Below are positions 24,735 through 32,373 of a stretch of 64,000 nt of DNA, piece by piece (positions within the stretch are counted from its first letter, which is position 1; each line of letters opens with the position of its first letter). The DNA is from Erysipelotrichaceae bacterium (GTDB lineage Bacteria; Bacillota_I; Bacilli_A; Erysipelotrichales; Erysipelotrichaceae), in contig JAFYHQ010000024.1 in NCBI GenBank assembly GCA_017539105.1, positions 60,736 to 124,735 of the forward strand, written 5' to 3'. The notes beneath the pieces were generated by a model. It was not told where the DNA came from and searched no databases. It saw only the letters and a list, made by a program, of their open reading frames with translations. The translations under genes were made by a program, and so were the position numbers.

Positions 24735-25025
24735 ATGAGAAAATTCGTATTATGTTGTGGATCTGGTATCGTTACTTCAACGCATATCAGAAAGAAGATT
24801 GAAGAAGAACTGGATAAGAGAGGCTACAAAGGAAAGTATGCCATCACTCAGTGCCGTGCTTCGGAAGCCGCAACAATGTCTGATGGACATGATGCCGTAA
24901 TTTCTACGACCGTCTTAAAGACAAACTGTGCATGCCCGATCATCGTAGCTACAGGCTTGCTGATGAACAGAGGCACACAGGAAATTTACGATCAGATCTG
25001 TTCATTCTTTACAGATGAGGATTAA
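24735..25025 (+). CDS. PTS EIIB component, galactitol type
   Basis: 96 aa. Small phosphocarrier; phosphorylated on the Cys of the N-terminal loop CCGSGIVTST, which is typical of GatB. Passes phosphate to the sugar bound by EIIC. AGGAGGT gives a strong start, 15 nt after the isomerase gene. Together with the EIIA at 22622 and EIIC at 25102 it makes a complete transporter, the three genes being interrupted by the two enzymes. Confidence 0.9.
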   Translation: MRKFVLCCGSGIVTSTHIRKKIEEELDKRGYKGKYAITQCRASEAATMSDGHDAVISTTVLKTNCACPIIVATGLLMNRGTQEIYDQICSFFTDED

Positions 25026-25050
25026 TTGCAGATGTAGTTTTTGATCAAGC

Positions 25051-25073
25051 AATAACCCACTTAAGTGGTTATT
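25051..25073 (+). promoter_or_regulatory. Hairpin between EIIB and EIIC
   Basis: AATAACC...ACTTAAGT...GGTTATT is a near-perfect palindrome with one bulged C and no T run. It could be an mRNA processing or stabilising element that lets EIIC be expressed at a different level. Confidence 0.5.
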
Positions 25074-25101
25074 GATAAATTCAAAAGAGAGGGGAGAATT
25101 T

Positions 25102-26454
25102 ATGCAATTTATTTTGGATTTCTTCAGTACCTTGAACTCACTCGGTGCCGTAGTAGTCATGCCATTCATCATTGCTATTATGGGTATCATCATGGGTACT
25201 GGAGTCGGTAAAGCGATTCGTGCCGGCTTAACTGTCGGTGTCGGTTTTATCGGTCTGAACTTAGTTACCGGTCTGATGGGAACTTATCTTGCACCTGCTG
25301 TTGTTCAGATGTGTGAAAGATTCGGTTTCTCGCTGAACGTCATCGACGTAGGCTGGCCGGCAGCTGCTGCTATCGCATTCGGAACGCAGGTTGGTTCCTA
25401 CATCATTCCGGTATGTCTGTTAGTCAACATCGTCATGATCCTGACTGGTACAACTCAGACAATCGACGTTGATATCTGGGACTACTGGCACTTCGCATTC
25501 ACTGGATCTCTTGTTGCTATTGCTACTGATTCGATTGCTTTCGGTCTGTTGGCTGCAATTTTCAACATGATGATCATCATGGTGCTTGGTGACCTGACTG
25601 CAAAAGACGTTGAAGATTCATTAGGTCTGCCTGGTGTCTCTCTGCCTCACGGCTTCTCAACGGCTTATGCTCCGATCGCTATGCTTTTGAACTGGATCCT
25701 TGACAAGATTCCTGGTGTCAACAAGATTTCTTTCGACCTTCAGTCCTTACAGGACAAGATCGGTGTCTTTGGTGAACCGATTCTTGTCGGTACGGTTATC
25801 GGTCTCTTGATCGGTATCGCCGGCGGTCTGAAGTACAACGAAGTACTGACTCTTGCTATCAACATGGGCGCTTGCTTGGTCCTGATTCCTAAGATGGCTG
25901 CTCTGTTAATGGAAGGCTTGATTCCGATTTCAGATGCTGCTTCCGGATTCATTGAGAAACACTTCTCAGGCCATGGCCAGATGTACATCGGTCTGGACTC
26001 TGCTGTTGGCGTCGGACATCCTCTTACGCTGTCTGTCGCTCTGCTGCTTGTCCCGATTTCCGTCGTACTGGCTGTCGCATTACCTGGAAACCAGTTCATG
26101 CCATTCGCTGACCTGGCAGTTATTCCTTGGATGTTCGTTCTGATCACTCCGGTCGTTAAAGGAAACGGCTTCAGAGCTCTGGTTATCGGTGTAGCTGTTC
26201 TTATCGCTGCATTCTATATCGGAACTGACCTGGCTCCTTCGATCACGATTGCTGCTGAACAGGCGAAATTCGACTTCACAGCTGGCACGCAGATTTCTTC
26301 GATCTGTGATGGTGGTAACCCGCTGACTTGGGCTATCTACAGACTGAACAAGATCAGTCCGATCGTCGGCATCGCTGTTGTCGGCGCTATCGCTGTTGCA
26401 TTGGCTATCTTCAACCGTATCAGAATCAAGAAAGTCAACGCTGCTGCTGAGTAA
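25102..26454 (+). CDS. PTS EIIC permease, galactitol (GatC) type
   Basis: 450 aa, polytopic membrane protein with about 10-12 hydrophobic segments, beginning MQFILDFFSTLNSLGAVVVMPFIIAIMG as in GatC. It contains GTQVGSYIIPVC, SLPHGFSTAYAPIA and GHPLTLSVALLLVP. It imports and presents the sugar for phosphorylation by EIIB. ATG 25102 is preceded by GGGGAG; an upstream ATG (25072) would add ten polar residues without a site. A strong terminator follows. Confidence 0.88.
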   Translation: MQFILDFFSTLNSLGAVVVMPFIIAIMGIIMGTGVGKAIRAGLTVGVGFIGLNLVTGLMGTYLAPAVVQMCERFGFSLNVIDVGWPAAAAIAFGTQVGSYIIPVCLLVNIVMILTGTTQTIDVDIWDYWHFAFTGSLVAIATDSIAFGLLAAIFNMMIIMVLGDLTAKDVEDSLGLPGVSLPHGFSTAYAPIAMLLNWILDKIPGVNKISFDLQSLQDKIGVFGEPILVGTVIGLLIGIAGGLKYNEVLTLAINMGACLVLIPKMAALLMEGLIPISDAASGFIEKHFSGHGQMYIGLDSAVGVGHPLTLSVALLLVPISVVLAVALPGNQFMPFADLAVIPWMFVLITPVVKGNGFRALVIGVAVLIAAFYIGTDLAPSITIAAEQAKFDFTAGTQISSICDGGNPLTWAIYRLNKISPIVGIAVVGAIAVALAIFNRIRIKKVNAAAE

Positions 26455-26465
26455 TCTTTCGATTG

Positions 26466-26502
26466 AAAACAAAGGGGATTTGTTTCCCCTTTGTTTTTTT
26501 CA
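26466..26502 (+). terminator. Terminator after EIIC
   Basis: AAAACAAAGGGGA (26466-26478) pairs perfectly with TCCCCTTTGTTTT (26485-26497), followed by T residues. Confidence 0.9.
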
Positions 26503-26515
26503 TTAAGGAGATATC

Positions 26516-27076
26516 ATGAAACAGAAGACTTATGTATATAGAGAAGTTCTATACCGCAGAAAAGTGAAATTCACTGGAGCATATGCCGGCGTACTGGGTT
26601 TGGCTGCTGCAGGATATTTTCTTTTTATGGGAATGAATTTCCTGCTGATTCCGGTGATGGTTGTCTGTTTCTATACCTATTGGGAAACTTATGTTTCGCT
26701 TGCGAATCCGCAGGAAATCGTTATCGATGACCGCGCAATCACATTCAGGGCATGTGGAAAGGAACATACTTATCTCTGGAAAGATATCTATAATTTCCGT
26801 GTCAAAGAATTTGTTACAGCCAGAAAGATCTTTTTAAGGATCAATAAAGCCGATATGCGAAGAGGCAGATACTGGATCAACTGCATGTATTTCAATGATA
26901 CGGATGAACTATATATGTTTTTAAGAGACAAAGAATATGAGATCCATCCGGATAGCATGAAAGCGATTGCCCGTCGTACGAATGAAGAAGAATTCAAAGA
27001 ACGTCAGGAAAAAAAAGCGCAGAAGGAAGCGGAAAACGAAGAAAAGAAAAACCAAGAAAAGAATCAGGAAGAATAG
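26516..27076 (+). CDS. Uncharacterised membrane protein with charged tail
   Basis: 186 aa, not recognised. Two hydrophobic stretches form a hairpin (about residues 20-38 and 40-58). Then comes a soluble beta-rich region (EIVIDDRAITFRACGKEHTYLWKDIYNFRVKE) reminiscent of small bacterial PH-like membrane proteins, and a Glu/Lys/Gln tail (EEEFKERQEKKAQKEAENEE). Good AAGGAG site. It follows the PTS terminator by about 20 nt and precedes the AraD-like gene by 12 nt, so it belongs with the second half of the island. Confidence 0.65.
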   Translation: MKQKTYVYREVLYRRKVKFTGAYAGVLGLAAAGYFLFMGMNFLLIPVMVVCFYTYWETYVSLANPQEIVIDDRAITFRACGKEHTYLWKDIYNFRVKEFVTARKIFLRINKADMRRGRYWINCMYFNDTDELYMFLRDKEYEIHPDSMKAIARRTNEEEFKERQEKKAQKEAENEEKKNQEKNQEE

Positions 27077-27088
27077 GGAAGGCAAATT

Positions 27089-27760
27089 ATGTTTGAGAAA
27101 GAAAAAGCGGATGTTCTTAAAGCTTGTTTAAGAATGGATAAATATGGTCTGATCGCTTTGAGCGGTGGCAATGTTTCATTGCGTATGCCTACCGGCGAAG
27201 TGATCGTTACACCTAGCGGCATGATCTATGAAGATATGGTTCCTGAAGATATGCTGGTAGTTGATTTGGATGGTAACATTATCGAAGGTGAAAGAAAAGC
27301 TTCTGTCGATACACTGGCTTTATTATATATTTTCAAGCACAGACCGGATATCAATTGCGTGATCCATACGCATCAGCCTTACGCGACTGGTTTGGGACTT
27401 GTCATGGATGAGATCCCATGCAATCTGACGACATTGGCGAATGCAACGCAGGGACCGGTCAAAGTTGCTCCATATTCATCTGCCGCTAGCATGCAGATGG
27501 GTATTGAAGCCGTAGAAAATCTGGGAGATTCTCTGGCGGTCGTTCTGAAACACCATGGCGTCATCGGTGTAGGCAATTCGCTGAAACAGGCAATGTACTC
27601 TGTTGTATATCTGGAAGAAGCGGCAAAGACGATATTCATCGGATATTGTCTTGACAAGAATATGCCGATGTTCACGCAGGAACAGATCGATCGGGCTGTC
27701 AGAGTATTCAAATATTACGGTCAGGATACCGGAGAGCTTCCGGAAGATCTGAAATACTGA
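27089..27760 (+). CDS. Class II aldolase/adducin family (AraD/FucA-like)
   Basis: 223 aa. Zinc enzyme of the family containing L-fuculose-phosphate aldolase and L-ribulose-5-phosphate 4-epimerase. SGGNVSLRM binds the phosphate; zinc His residues are in VIHTHQPYA and LKHHGVIG. The catalytic acid position reads ASVDTLA, closer to the Asp of AraD epimerases than to the Glu of FucA. Substrate unknown. In this island it gives a second aldolase or epimerase step alongside the class II ketose-bisphosphate aldolase. GGGAAGG precedes the ATG. Confidence 0.85.
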   Translation: MFEKEKADVLKACLRMDKYGLIALSGGNVSLRMPTGEVIVTPSGMIYEDMVPEDMLVVDLDGNIIEGERKASVDTLALLYIFKHRPDINCVIHTHQPYATGLGLVMDEIPCNLTTLANATQGPVKVAPYSSAASMQMGIEAVENLGDSLAVVLKHHGVIGVGNSLKQAMYSVVYLEEAAKTIFIGYCLDKNMPMFTQEQIDRAVRVFKYYGQDTGELPEDLKY

Positions 27761-27778
27761 TAGACTAAGGGGGATATT

Positions 27779-28303
27779 ATGGCTGTTTATAAAGAACAAA
27801 TCGAGGGTCTGATGTCGAAAGGCGGTACGCCTACATACATCAACATTACGAAACAGGTCAATGAAATCATTGCGAAGAGCGGAATCAAAGACGGGATATG
27901 CTGTGTCATTTCTCCGCATACGACTTGCGGCGTCTTTTTCGAGGAATACACGCATGACCTGATGCCGAATGGCAAAGAATTCCTGCAGCAGGATCTGGAT
28001 AACTGTCTGGAAAAGATCATTCCTGAACAGCATAGCTGGGGGACTTACTACTATCCGGGTGTGAAGCATTTCGAAGATGTCGAATCCTGGCCGGATGCGG
28101 ATAAATATCTGCCTGGCGGTGACCGTACGGCACTGTACAACTGCGATGCGCATTTGAGAGCGACTCTGATCGGTTCCAGCGTCACATTTGAAGTCGACAA
28201 TGGAAAGCTTGGCGTCGGTACGACAGGTTATGTGTATTTCGTCGACTACGACCGTACACGTTCCAGAAGCAGAAGATGCAAGGTTGTCGTGATCGGCGAA
28301 TAG
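27779..28303 (+). CDS. YjbQ/UPF0047 family protein, copy 1
   Basis: 174 aa. UPF0047 members are small trimeric proteins with a conserved metal-like pocket; E. coli YjbQ has weak thiamine-phosphate synthase activity in vivo but the real role is unsettled. Motifs: CCVISPHTTCGVFFEEYTHD, LQQDLDN, DAHLRATLIG and a GTTGYVYFVDYDR strand. It is longer than E. coli YjbQ (about 138 aa) by an inserted acidic/aromatic segment (YYPGVKHFEDVESWPDADKY). GGGGGAT ribosome site, 18 nt after the AraD-like gene. The next gene is a close paralog. Confidence 0.85.
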   Translation: MAVYKEQIEGLMSKGGTPTYINITKQVNEIIAKSGIKDGICCVISPHTTCGVFFEEYTHDLMPNGKEFLQQDLDNCLEKIIPEQHSWGTYYYPGVKHFEDVESWPDADKYLPGGDRTALYNCDAHLRATLIGSSVTFEVDNGKLGVGTTGYVYFVDYDRTRSRSRRCKVVVIGE

Positions 28304-28314
28304 TCTGATCATTT

Positions 28315-28339
28315 AAGATGGTTCATGACCATCTTTTTT
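28315..28339 (+). terminator. Terminator between the two YjbQ copies
   Basis: AAGATGGT (28315-28322) and ACCATCTT (28328-28335), loop TCATG, followed by TTTT. No separate promoter is obvious downstream, so it may be a partial attenuator. Confidence 0.75.
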
Positions 28340-28352
28340 CAAGGAGGATACA

Positions 28353-28874
28353 ATGGTTTACAGAGAAGAGATTACAGGGATTCATTCGACAGGCGGGACA
28401 CCTACTTATGTCAACATTACAGGCGAAGTAAAAGAAGTTATCAAAAAATCAGGAATCACGAATGGCATATGCTGCGTCATTTCGCCGCATACGACATGCT
28501 CCGTTTTCTTTGAGGAATATGTACATGATGTCATGCCAAATGGCAAAGAATTCATTCAGCAGGATCTTGATAATGTTCTGGCAAAGATCATACCGGATCA
28601 AACTGCCTGGGGACAGTATTACTATCCGGGAACGATGCATCTGGAAGACGTAGAATCATGGCCGGATTATCGCAAATATCTGCCTAGCGGAACAAGAGAA
28701 GAATTATGGAATGCGGATGCGCACCTGAAAGCTACGATTCTTGGCAATTCAGCGACTTTTGAAGTATATGAAGGAGAACTGGGCGTAGGGAAGACGGGTT
28801 ATATCTATTTTGTCGACTTCGATCGCACACATGAACGCGAAAGAAAATGCAGAGTGGTCGTGATCGGTGAATAA
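28353..28874 (+). CDS. YjbQ/UPF0047 family protein, copy 2
   Basis: 173 aa, aligned end to end without gaps to copy 1 apart from the first residue or two. Identical blocks include GICCVISPHTTC, MPNGKEF, QQDLDN, EDVESWPD and CxVVVIGE at the end. Differences cluster in the N-terminal strand and around IIPDQTAWGQ. The tandem pair suggests duplication followed by modest divergence, possibly a hetero-oligomer. AAGGAGG gives a strong ribosome site. The Gfo/Idh/MocA gene begins 1 nt after the stop. Confidence 0.85.
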   Translation: MVYREEITGIHSTGGTPTYVNITGEVKEVIKKSGITNGICCVISPHTTCSVFFEEYVHDVMPNGKEFIQQDLDNVLAKIIPDQTAWGQYYYPGTMHLEDVESWPDYRKYLPSGTREELWNADAHLKATILGNSATFEVYEGELGVGKTGYIYFVDFDRTHERERKCRVVVIGE

Positions 28875-28875
28875 A

Positions 28876-29865
28876 ATGAAACTCGGAATAGTCGGTGCAG
28901 GACTGATCGTACATACTTTGCTGGAGTTTATCCATGAGGTGGATGTCGAACTGATTGCGATCTGTGCAACGCCAGGAGAAATCGATATACTTGAACAGTT
29001 AAAACAGGAACATCGTTTCCGTTACGTTTATACTGATTTTGAAGAATTCATAAATAACGAAGAATTCGATACGGTATATCTGGGAGTAAACAATCATCTG
29101 CATTATACTTTCGGGAAAAGAGTGCTGGAATTAGGAAAGAACCTGATCATGGAGAAGCCATTTACTTCCAATTATACGCAGGCATGCACGCTTCAGAAAC
29201 TTGCTAAACAGAATCATCTGATGATTTTTGAAGCGATATCTACGATACATAATCCGAATTTCAAGAAGATCAAGGAAATGCTTCCTGAATTGGGAGAAAT
29301 CAAGATTGTCAGCGTCAACTATACGCAATACTCTTCACGATACGACGCTTTCAAAAAAGGAGAGATCTTGCCTGCGTTCGATTATAAAAAATCAGGCGGA
29401 GCGCTGATGGATCTGAATATCTATAACATCCATTTTGTTGTCGCTTTATTCGGGGAACCTAAAGAAGCACATTATATCGCCAATATGGAAAAAGGCGTAG
29501 ATACGTCAGGGATCCTTACCATGGAATATGACGGTTTCCAATGCGTATCGGTTGCTGCTAAAGACTGCGCAGCACCATTCATCAACTGCATACAAGGCAA
29601 TCAAGGCTGCATCTACACTTCGTCGCCTTTATTCACGTTGACTGATTTTTCAATCCAGATGAATAAAGAAGAACCGGCACATTATGACCTTACGGATAAA
29701 GCGCATCGCATGAAACATGAATTTCTTGATTTTCTGGATATCTATGAAAATAAAGATTTTGAACGCATGAATGCCTATCTGAATCATTCTCTGGCAGTCA
29801 TGAAAGTCATCAGCGAGGCTCGCAACGACATTGGGCTGGTATTTCCTGATGATCAGAACTTATAA
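28876..29865 (+). CDS. Gfo/Idh/MocA family oxidoreductase
   Basis: 329 aa. NAD(P)-dependent dehydrogenase family acting on sugars and cyclitols. Rossmann start KLGIVGAGLIVHTLLEF, the cofactor motif LIMEKPFTSN with the conserved Lys of EKP, and a C-terminal alpha/beta domain (SGGALMDLNIYNIH). The middle His of the GGALMDLNIYNIH motif is placed as the usual catalytic His. ATG 28876 is preferred; an upstream in-frame start (28867) lies inside the previous gene. Likely converts an intermediate of the island's sugar pathway; substrate not predictable. Confidence 0.85.
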   Translation: MKLGIVGAGLIVHTLLEFIHEVDVELIAICATPGEIDILEQLKQEHRFRYVYTDFEEFINNEEFDTVYLGVNNHLHYTFGKRVLELGKNLIMEKPFTSNYTQACTLQKLAKQNHLMIFEAISTIHNPNFKKIKEMLPELGEIKIVSVNYTQYSSRYDAFKKGEILPAFDYKKSGGALMDLNIYNIHFVVALFGEPKEAHYIANMEKGVDTSGILTMEYDGFQCVSVAAKDCAAPFINCIQGNQGCIYTSSPLFTLTDFSIQMNKEEPAHYDLTDKAHRMKHEFLDFLDIYENKDFERMNAYLNHSLAVMKVISEARNDIGLVFPDDQNL

Positions 29866-29877
29866 AGGAGAAATACT

Positions 29878-30246
29878 ATGTTAAATGGAATCAACCATGT
29901 AGCTCTAATCGTGTCAAAAGAAGAATGTCTCGATTTCTACAAAAAGATCGGTTTTACTGAAACAAGCCGGGTCTTCAGAGAAGATAAGAATGATTATCTT
30001 ATCATGATGGAAAACGGGGACGCTGTTCTTGAGGTTTTCTTGAGAGAAGACGCTCCGATGCGTTTATGTGCTCCGGAAGCATACGGATGTCGCCATATCG
30101 CTTTTAATGTCGATGATGTCGATAAGATCCTGGAGATACTGAAAGACTACGACTGCCAGAAGATTCGATTCAACGACGAGGGAAGACGCTTCGTTTTCGT
30201 GAATGATCCGGATCATCAGCCGGTAGAATTTCTGGAATACAAATAA
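29878..30246 (+). CDS. VOC/glyoxalase-fold protein
   Basis: 122 aa. Two beta-alpha-beta-beta-beta repeats. The four usual metal positions are present: His in INHVALIV, Glu in AVLEVFL, His in CRHIAFNVDD, and Glu in PVEFLEYK. That fits an active glyoxalase/isomerase-type enzyme. AAAGGAG precedes the ATG. It ends the island's main operon; the hairpin over its stop codon (AATAAAGC/GCTTTATT, 30242-30262) could act as a terminator. Confidence 0.85.
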   Translation: MLNGINHVALIVSKEECLDFYKKIGFTETSRVFREDKNDYLIMMENGDAVLEVFLREDAPMRLCAPEAYGCRHIAFNVDDVDKILEILKDYDCQKIRFNDEGRRFVFVNDPDHQPVEFLEYK

Positions 30247-30264
30247 AGCAAGAAGCTTTATTGT
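30242..30264 (+). terminator. Hairpin over the end of the VOC gene
   Basis: AATAAAGC (30242-30249) and GCTTTATT (30255-30262), loop of five; no proper T run. Confidence 0.5.
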
Positions 30265-30287
30265 AGTAAACGGAAAGACTTTTCGTT

Positions 30288-30299
30288 TATAATGAGTGC
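30288..30299 (+). promoter_or_regulatory. Predicted leaderless promoter of the 30.3-kb gene
   Basis: TATAAT at 30288-30293, six bases (GAGTGC), then GTG at 30300. No SD site is present. This shows the geometry holds for a GTG start too. Confidence 0.55.
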
Positions 30300-30989
30300 G
30301 TGAACACCATTCGTTTTTATATTCTCAGACATGGAGAAACCGTATATAATCTTAACTCTATGGTTCAGGGATGGAATGATTCCGAACTGACTGAAAACGG
30401 AATCTTTCAGGCTAAATGTACGGGTTATGGGATGAAAGATATCCTGTTTCAGAAAGCCTGTTCCGGAGATTCTAAAAGACAGATCGCAACGGCTGAAATA
30501 TTAATGTCCGAAAACAAGAATCCCATTCCTGTCACAGCTGACTGGCATTTCAGAGAAGGATGTTACGGAAAATATGAAGAAGGATCTTACGCGGAAATGC
30601 TTGGTCCTCTTTTCACTTTGAATGGGGATCATTATTCCTCATATAAAGATCTGTACAAGTATTATGATGATGTCCGTATCGCCGAGCTGTTAGAGAAATT
30701 CGATGAAACACACGGTTTTGAAGGACTGGAACATACCGCTGATCGTTTTATTACCGGAATGGATCGATTGACCGAAACTGTGAAAGAAGGCAATATTCTT
30801 GTAGCAAGTTCCGGTCTTGCGATTCTTGCGCTCGTAAATAAACTGTTTCCTGATTCCGATCATCGTTATATTGTCGATAACGCGGCAGTTACAGTCATTG
30901 AATTTGATGGAACATATCATTTGCTGATATATAACGATATTTCATACAGGATTAAAGGAGAACAATATTACAGCGATCATCTGATCTAA
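30300..30989 (+). CDS. Histidine-phosphatase-family protein lacking the second His
   Basis: 229 aa, phosphoglycerate-mutase/acid-phosphatase fold. The N-terminal catalytic loop is intact (FYILRHGETVYNLNSMVQG), as are KRQIATAEIL and the REGCYGKYEE acid region. The C-terminal motif that normally reads SHG appears as VASSGLAIL, so the second catalytic His is replaced by Ser. Activity is doubtful, or altered. Start GTG 30300. Function in the island unknown; it may be a sugar-phosphate phosphatase that has lost or changed activity. Confidence 0.8.
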   Translation: MNTIRFYILRHGETVYNLNSMVQGWNDSELTENGIFQAKCTGYGMKDILFQKACSGDSKRQIATAEILMSENKNPIPVTADWHFREGCYGKYEEGSYAEMLGPLFTLNGDHYSSYKDLYKYYDDVRIAELLEKFDETHGFEGLEHTADRFITGMDRLTETVKEGNILVASSGLAILALVNKLFPDSDHRYIVDNAAVTVIEFDGTYHLLIYNDISYRIKGEQYYSDHLI

Positions 30990-31109
30990 TTGCTTTCAAA
31001 AGCTATTTTTTATATGCTCGATATGATTTATGTGAAATTGTCAAAAATCGGTAAATTGTTTTAACAGTAATCAAATTTTGCTAAAATATTAAACAGAGGT
31101 GTTTATAAC

Positions 31110-31811
31110 ATGTACAAAAGAGTATTGTTGAAATTATCAGGTGAAGCATTGGCTGCTCCGGATTTTCCTTTCTCAACAGAAATACTGGAAAAGATCGCAT
31201 TACAGGTCAAAGAGATCCGTGAAATGGGCATCGATGTCGGCATCGTGATCGGCGGCGGAAATATCTGCAGAGGCAAGATCTTTGAAAAGATCGGTTTCGA
31301 TCGTGTGCAGTCAGATTATGCCGGAATGCTGGCAACCGTCATCAATGCAGTCATGTTTTCCGCAGAACTGAATAAAGTCGGCGTTCCATCTGTCGCGATG
31401 TCGGCAATCACTGCTCAGAATGTCCTGGATTTCGATAAAGACGAAGCAAATCGTCTGATCGATGAAGGGAATGTCATCGTATTCGGAGGCGGCTATGGAC
31501 TGCCATATTATTCCACGGATACGGGAAGCGCGCAAAGAGCTGCAGATATCGGCGCGGATGTCATCCTGATGGCAAAATCAGGAGTAGACGGCGTATATGA
31601 TTCCGATCCGGATGAAAACCCGGATGCGAAGAAATTCGATGAACTAACGTTCGATGATATCCTTAGGCTTGAACTTAAGGTAATCGATGCTTCTGCAGCG
31701 GAATTATGTCTGCAGAACAAAATAGATGCGTTTGTATTTAATATGCAAGAAGAAGGGAATATCGTCAAAGCTGCAAAAGGCGAAGCGGTAGGAACCGTAA
31801 TCAAAGCTTGA
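31110..31811 (+). CDS. pyrH: Uridylate kinase (UMP kinase)
   Basis: 233 aa. Hexameric amino-acid-kinase-fold enzyme making UDP. Motifs KRVLLKLSGEAL, VIGGGNICRG, AMSAITAQ, GGGYGLPYYSTDT and LMAKSGVDGVYDSDP. AGAGGTG before the ATG. The 120-nt upstream region is AT-rich and holds a likely promoter (TAAAAT near 31083) but no other feature. It starts the pyrH-frr-uppS-cdsA-dxr-rseP-galE unit, here separated from tsf by the island. Confidence 0.97.
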   Translation: MYKRVLLKLSGEALAAPDFPFSTEILEKIALQVKEIREMGIDVGIVIGGGNICRGKIFEKIGFDRVQSDYAGMLATVINAVMFSAELNKVGVPSVAMSAITAQNVLDFDKDEANRLIDEGNVIVFGGGYGLPYYSTDTGSAQRAADIGADVILMAKSGVDGVYDSDPDENPDAKKFDELTFDDILRLELKVIDASAAELCLQNKIDAFVFNMQEEGNIVKAAKGEAVGTVIKA

Positions 31812-31824
31812 AAAGGAGAGTTGT

Positions 31825-32373
31825 ATGGATAATTTATTTTTAGAAATTGCGGAAGAAAAAATGGAAGGCGCGATCAGAGCCTTTGAAGCAGCCCTGTCCA
31901 AAGTCAGGACCGGCAGAGCGAATCCGACCATGCTGGATGGCATTAACGTCGATTATTATGGCTCTCCGACGCCTCTGAATCAGATCGCTTCGATTTCGAT
32001 TCAGGAAGGCAAGACGATCGTGATCAAACCTTTCGATCGCAATTCTGTCAAAGATGTCGAACGCGCGATCAACATGTCCGATCTGGGTCTGCCTGTACAG
32101 AACAATGGCGAATTATTAAGAATCACTGTTCCGGCATTGACGGAAGAAACCAGAAAGGGATTCTGCAAAGATGTCGATAAGATGTCGGAAGAAGCGAAAG
32201 TCGCTGTGCGTAATGTGCGCAGAGAAGTCAACGACGATATCAAGAAAGACAAGAGCATTCCTGAAGATCTTTCGAAGTCATATCTGGAAGATGTTCAGAA
32301 AGTAACGGATAAAACGATCGAAAAGATCGAAGAAATGGCAAAAGCAAAACAAAAAGAAATAATGACGATCTGA
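31825..32373 (+). CDS. frr: Ribosome recycling factor
   Basis: 182 aa, normal length. Splits terminated ribosomes with EF-G. Signatures: LSKVRTGRANPTMLDGI, YYGSPTPLNQIASISIQEG, FDRNSVKDVERAI, and RNVRREVNDDIKK. AAAAGGAGAG site. Its TGA overlaps the ATG of uppS by one base. Confidence 0.97.
   Translation: MDNLFLEIAEEKMEGAIRAFEAALSKVRTGRANPTMLDGINVDYYGSPTPLNQIASISIQEGKTIVIKPFDRNSVKDVERAINMSDLGLPVQNNGELLRITVPALTEETRKGFCKDVDKMSEEAKVAVRNVRREVNDDIKKDKSIPEDLSKSYLEDVQKVTDKTIEKIEEMAKAKQKEIMTI

Noticed and set aside
27476..28312. 278-codon open frame on the - strand opposite the AraD-like and first YjbQ genes
   Set aside because: Shadow of two well-supported genes; no homology motif and no start signals.
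22020..31109. Prophage or transposon as source of the island
   Set aside because: No integrase, transposase, capsid or terminal repeat was seen; all genes are metabolic or unknown.
30990..31109. RNA gene or riboswitch upstream of pyrH
   Set aside because: AT-rich with a plausible promoter but no stable helix beyond short A/T pairs.
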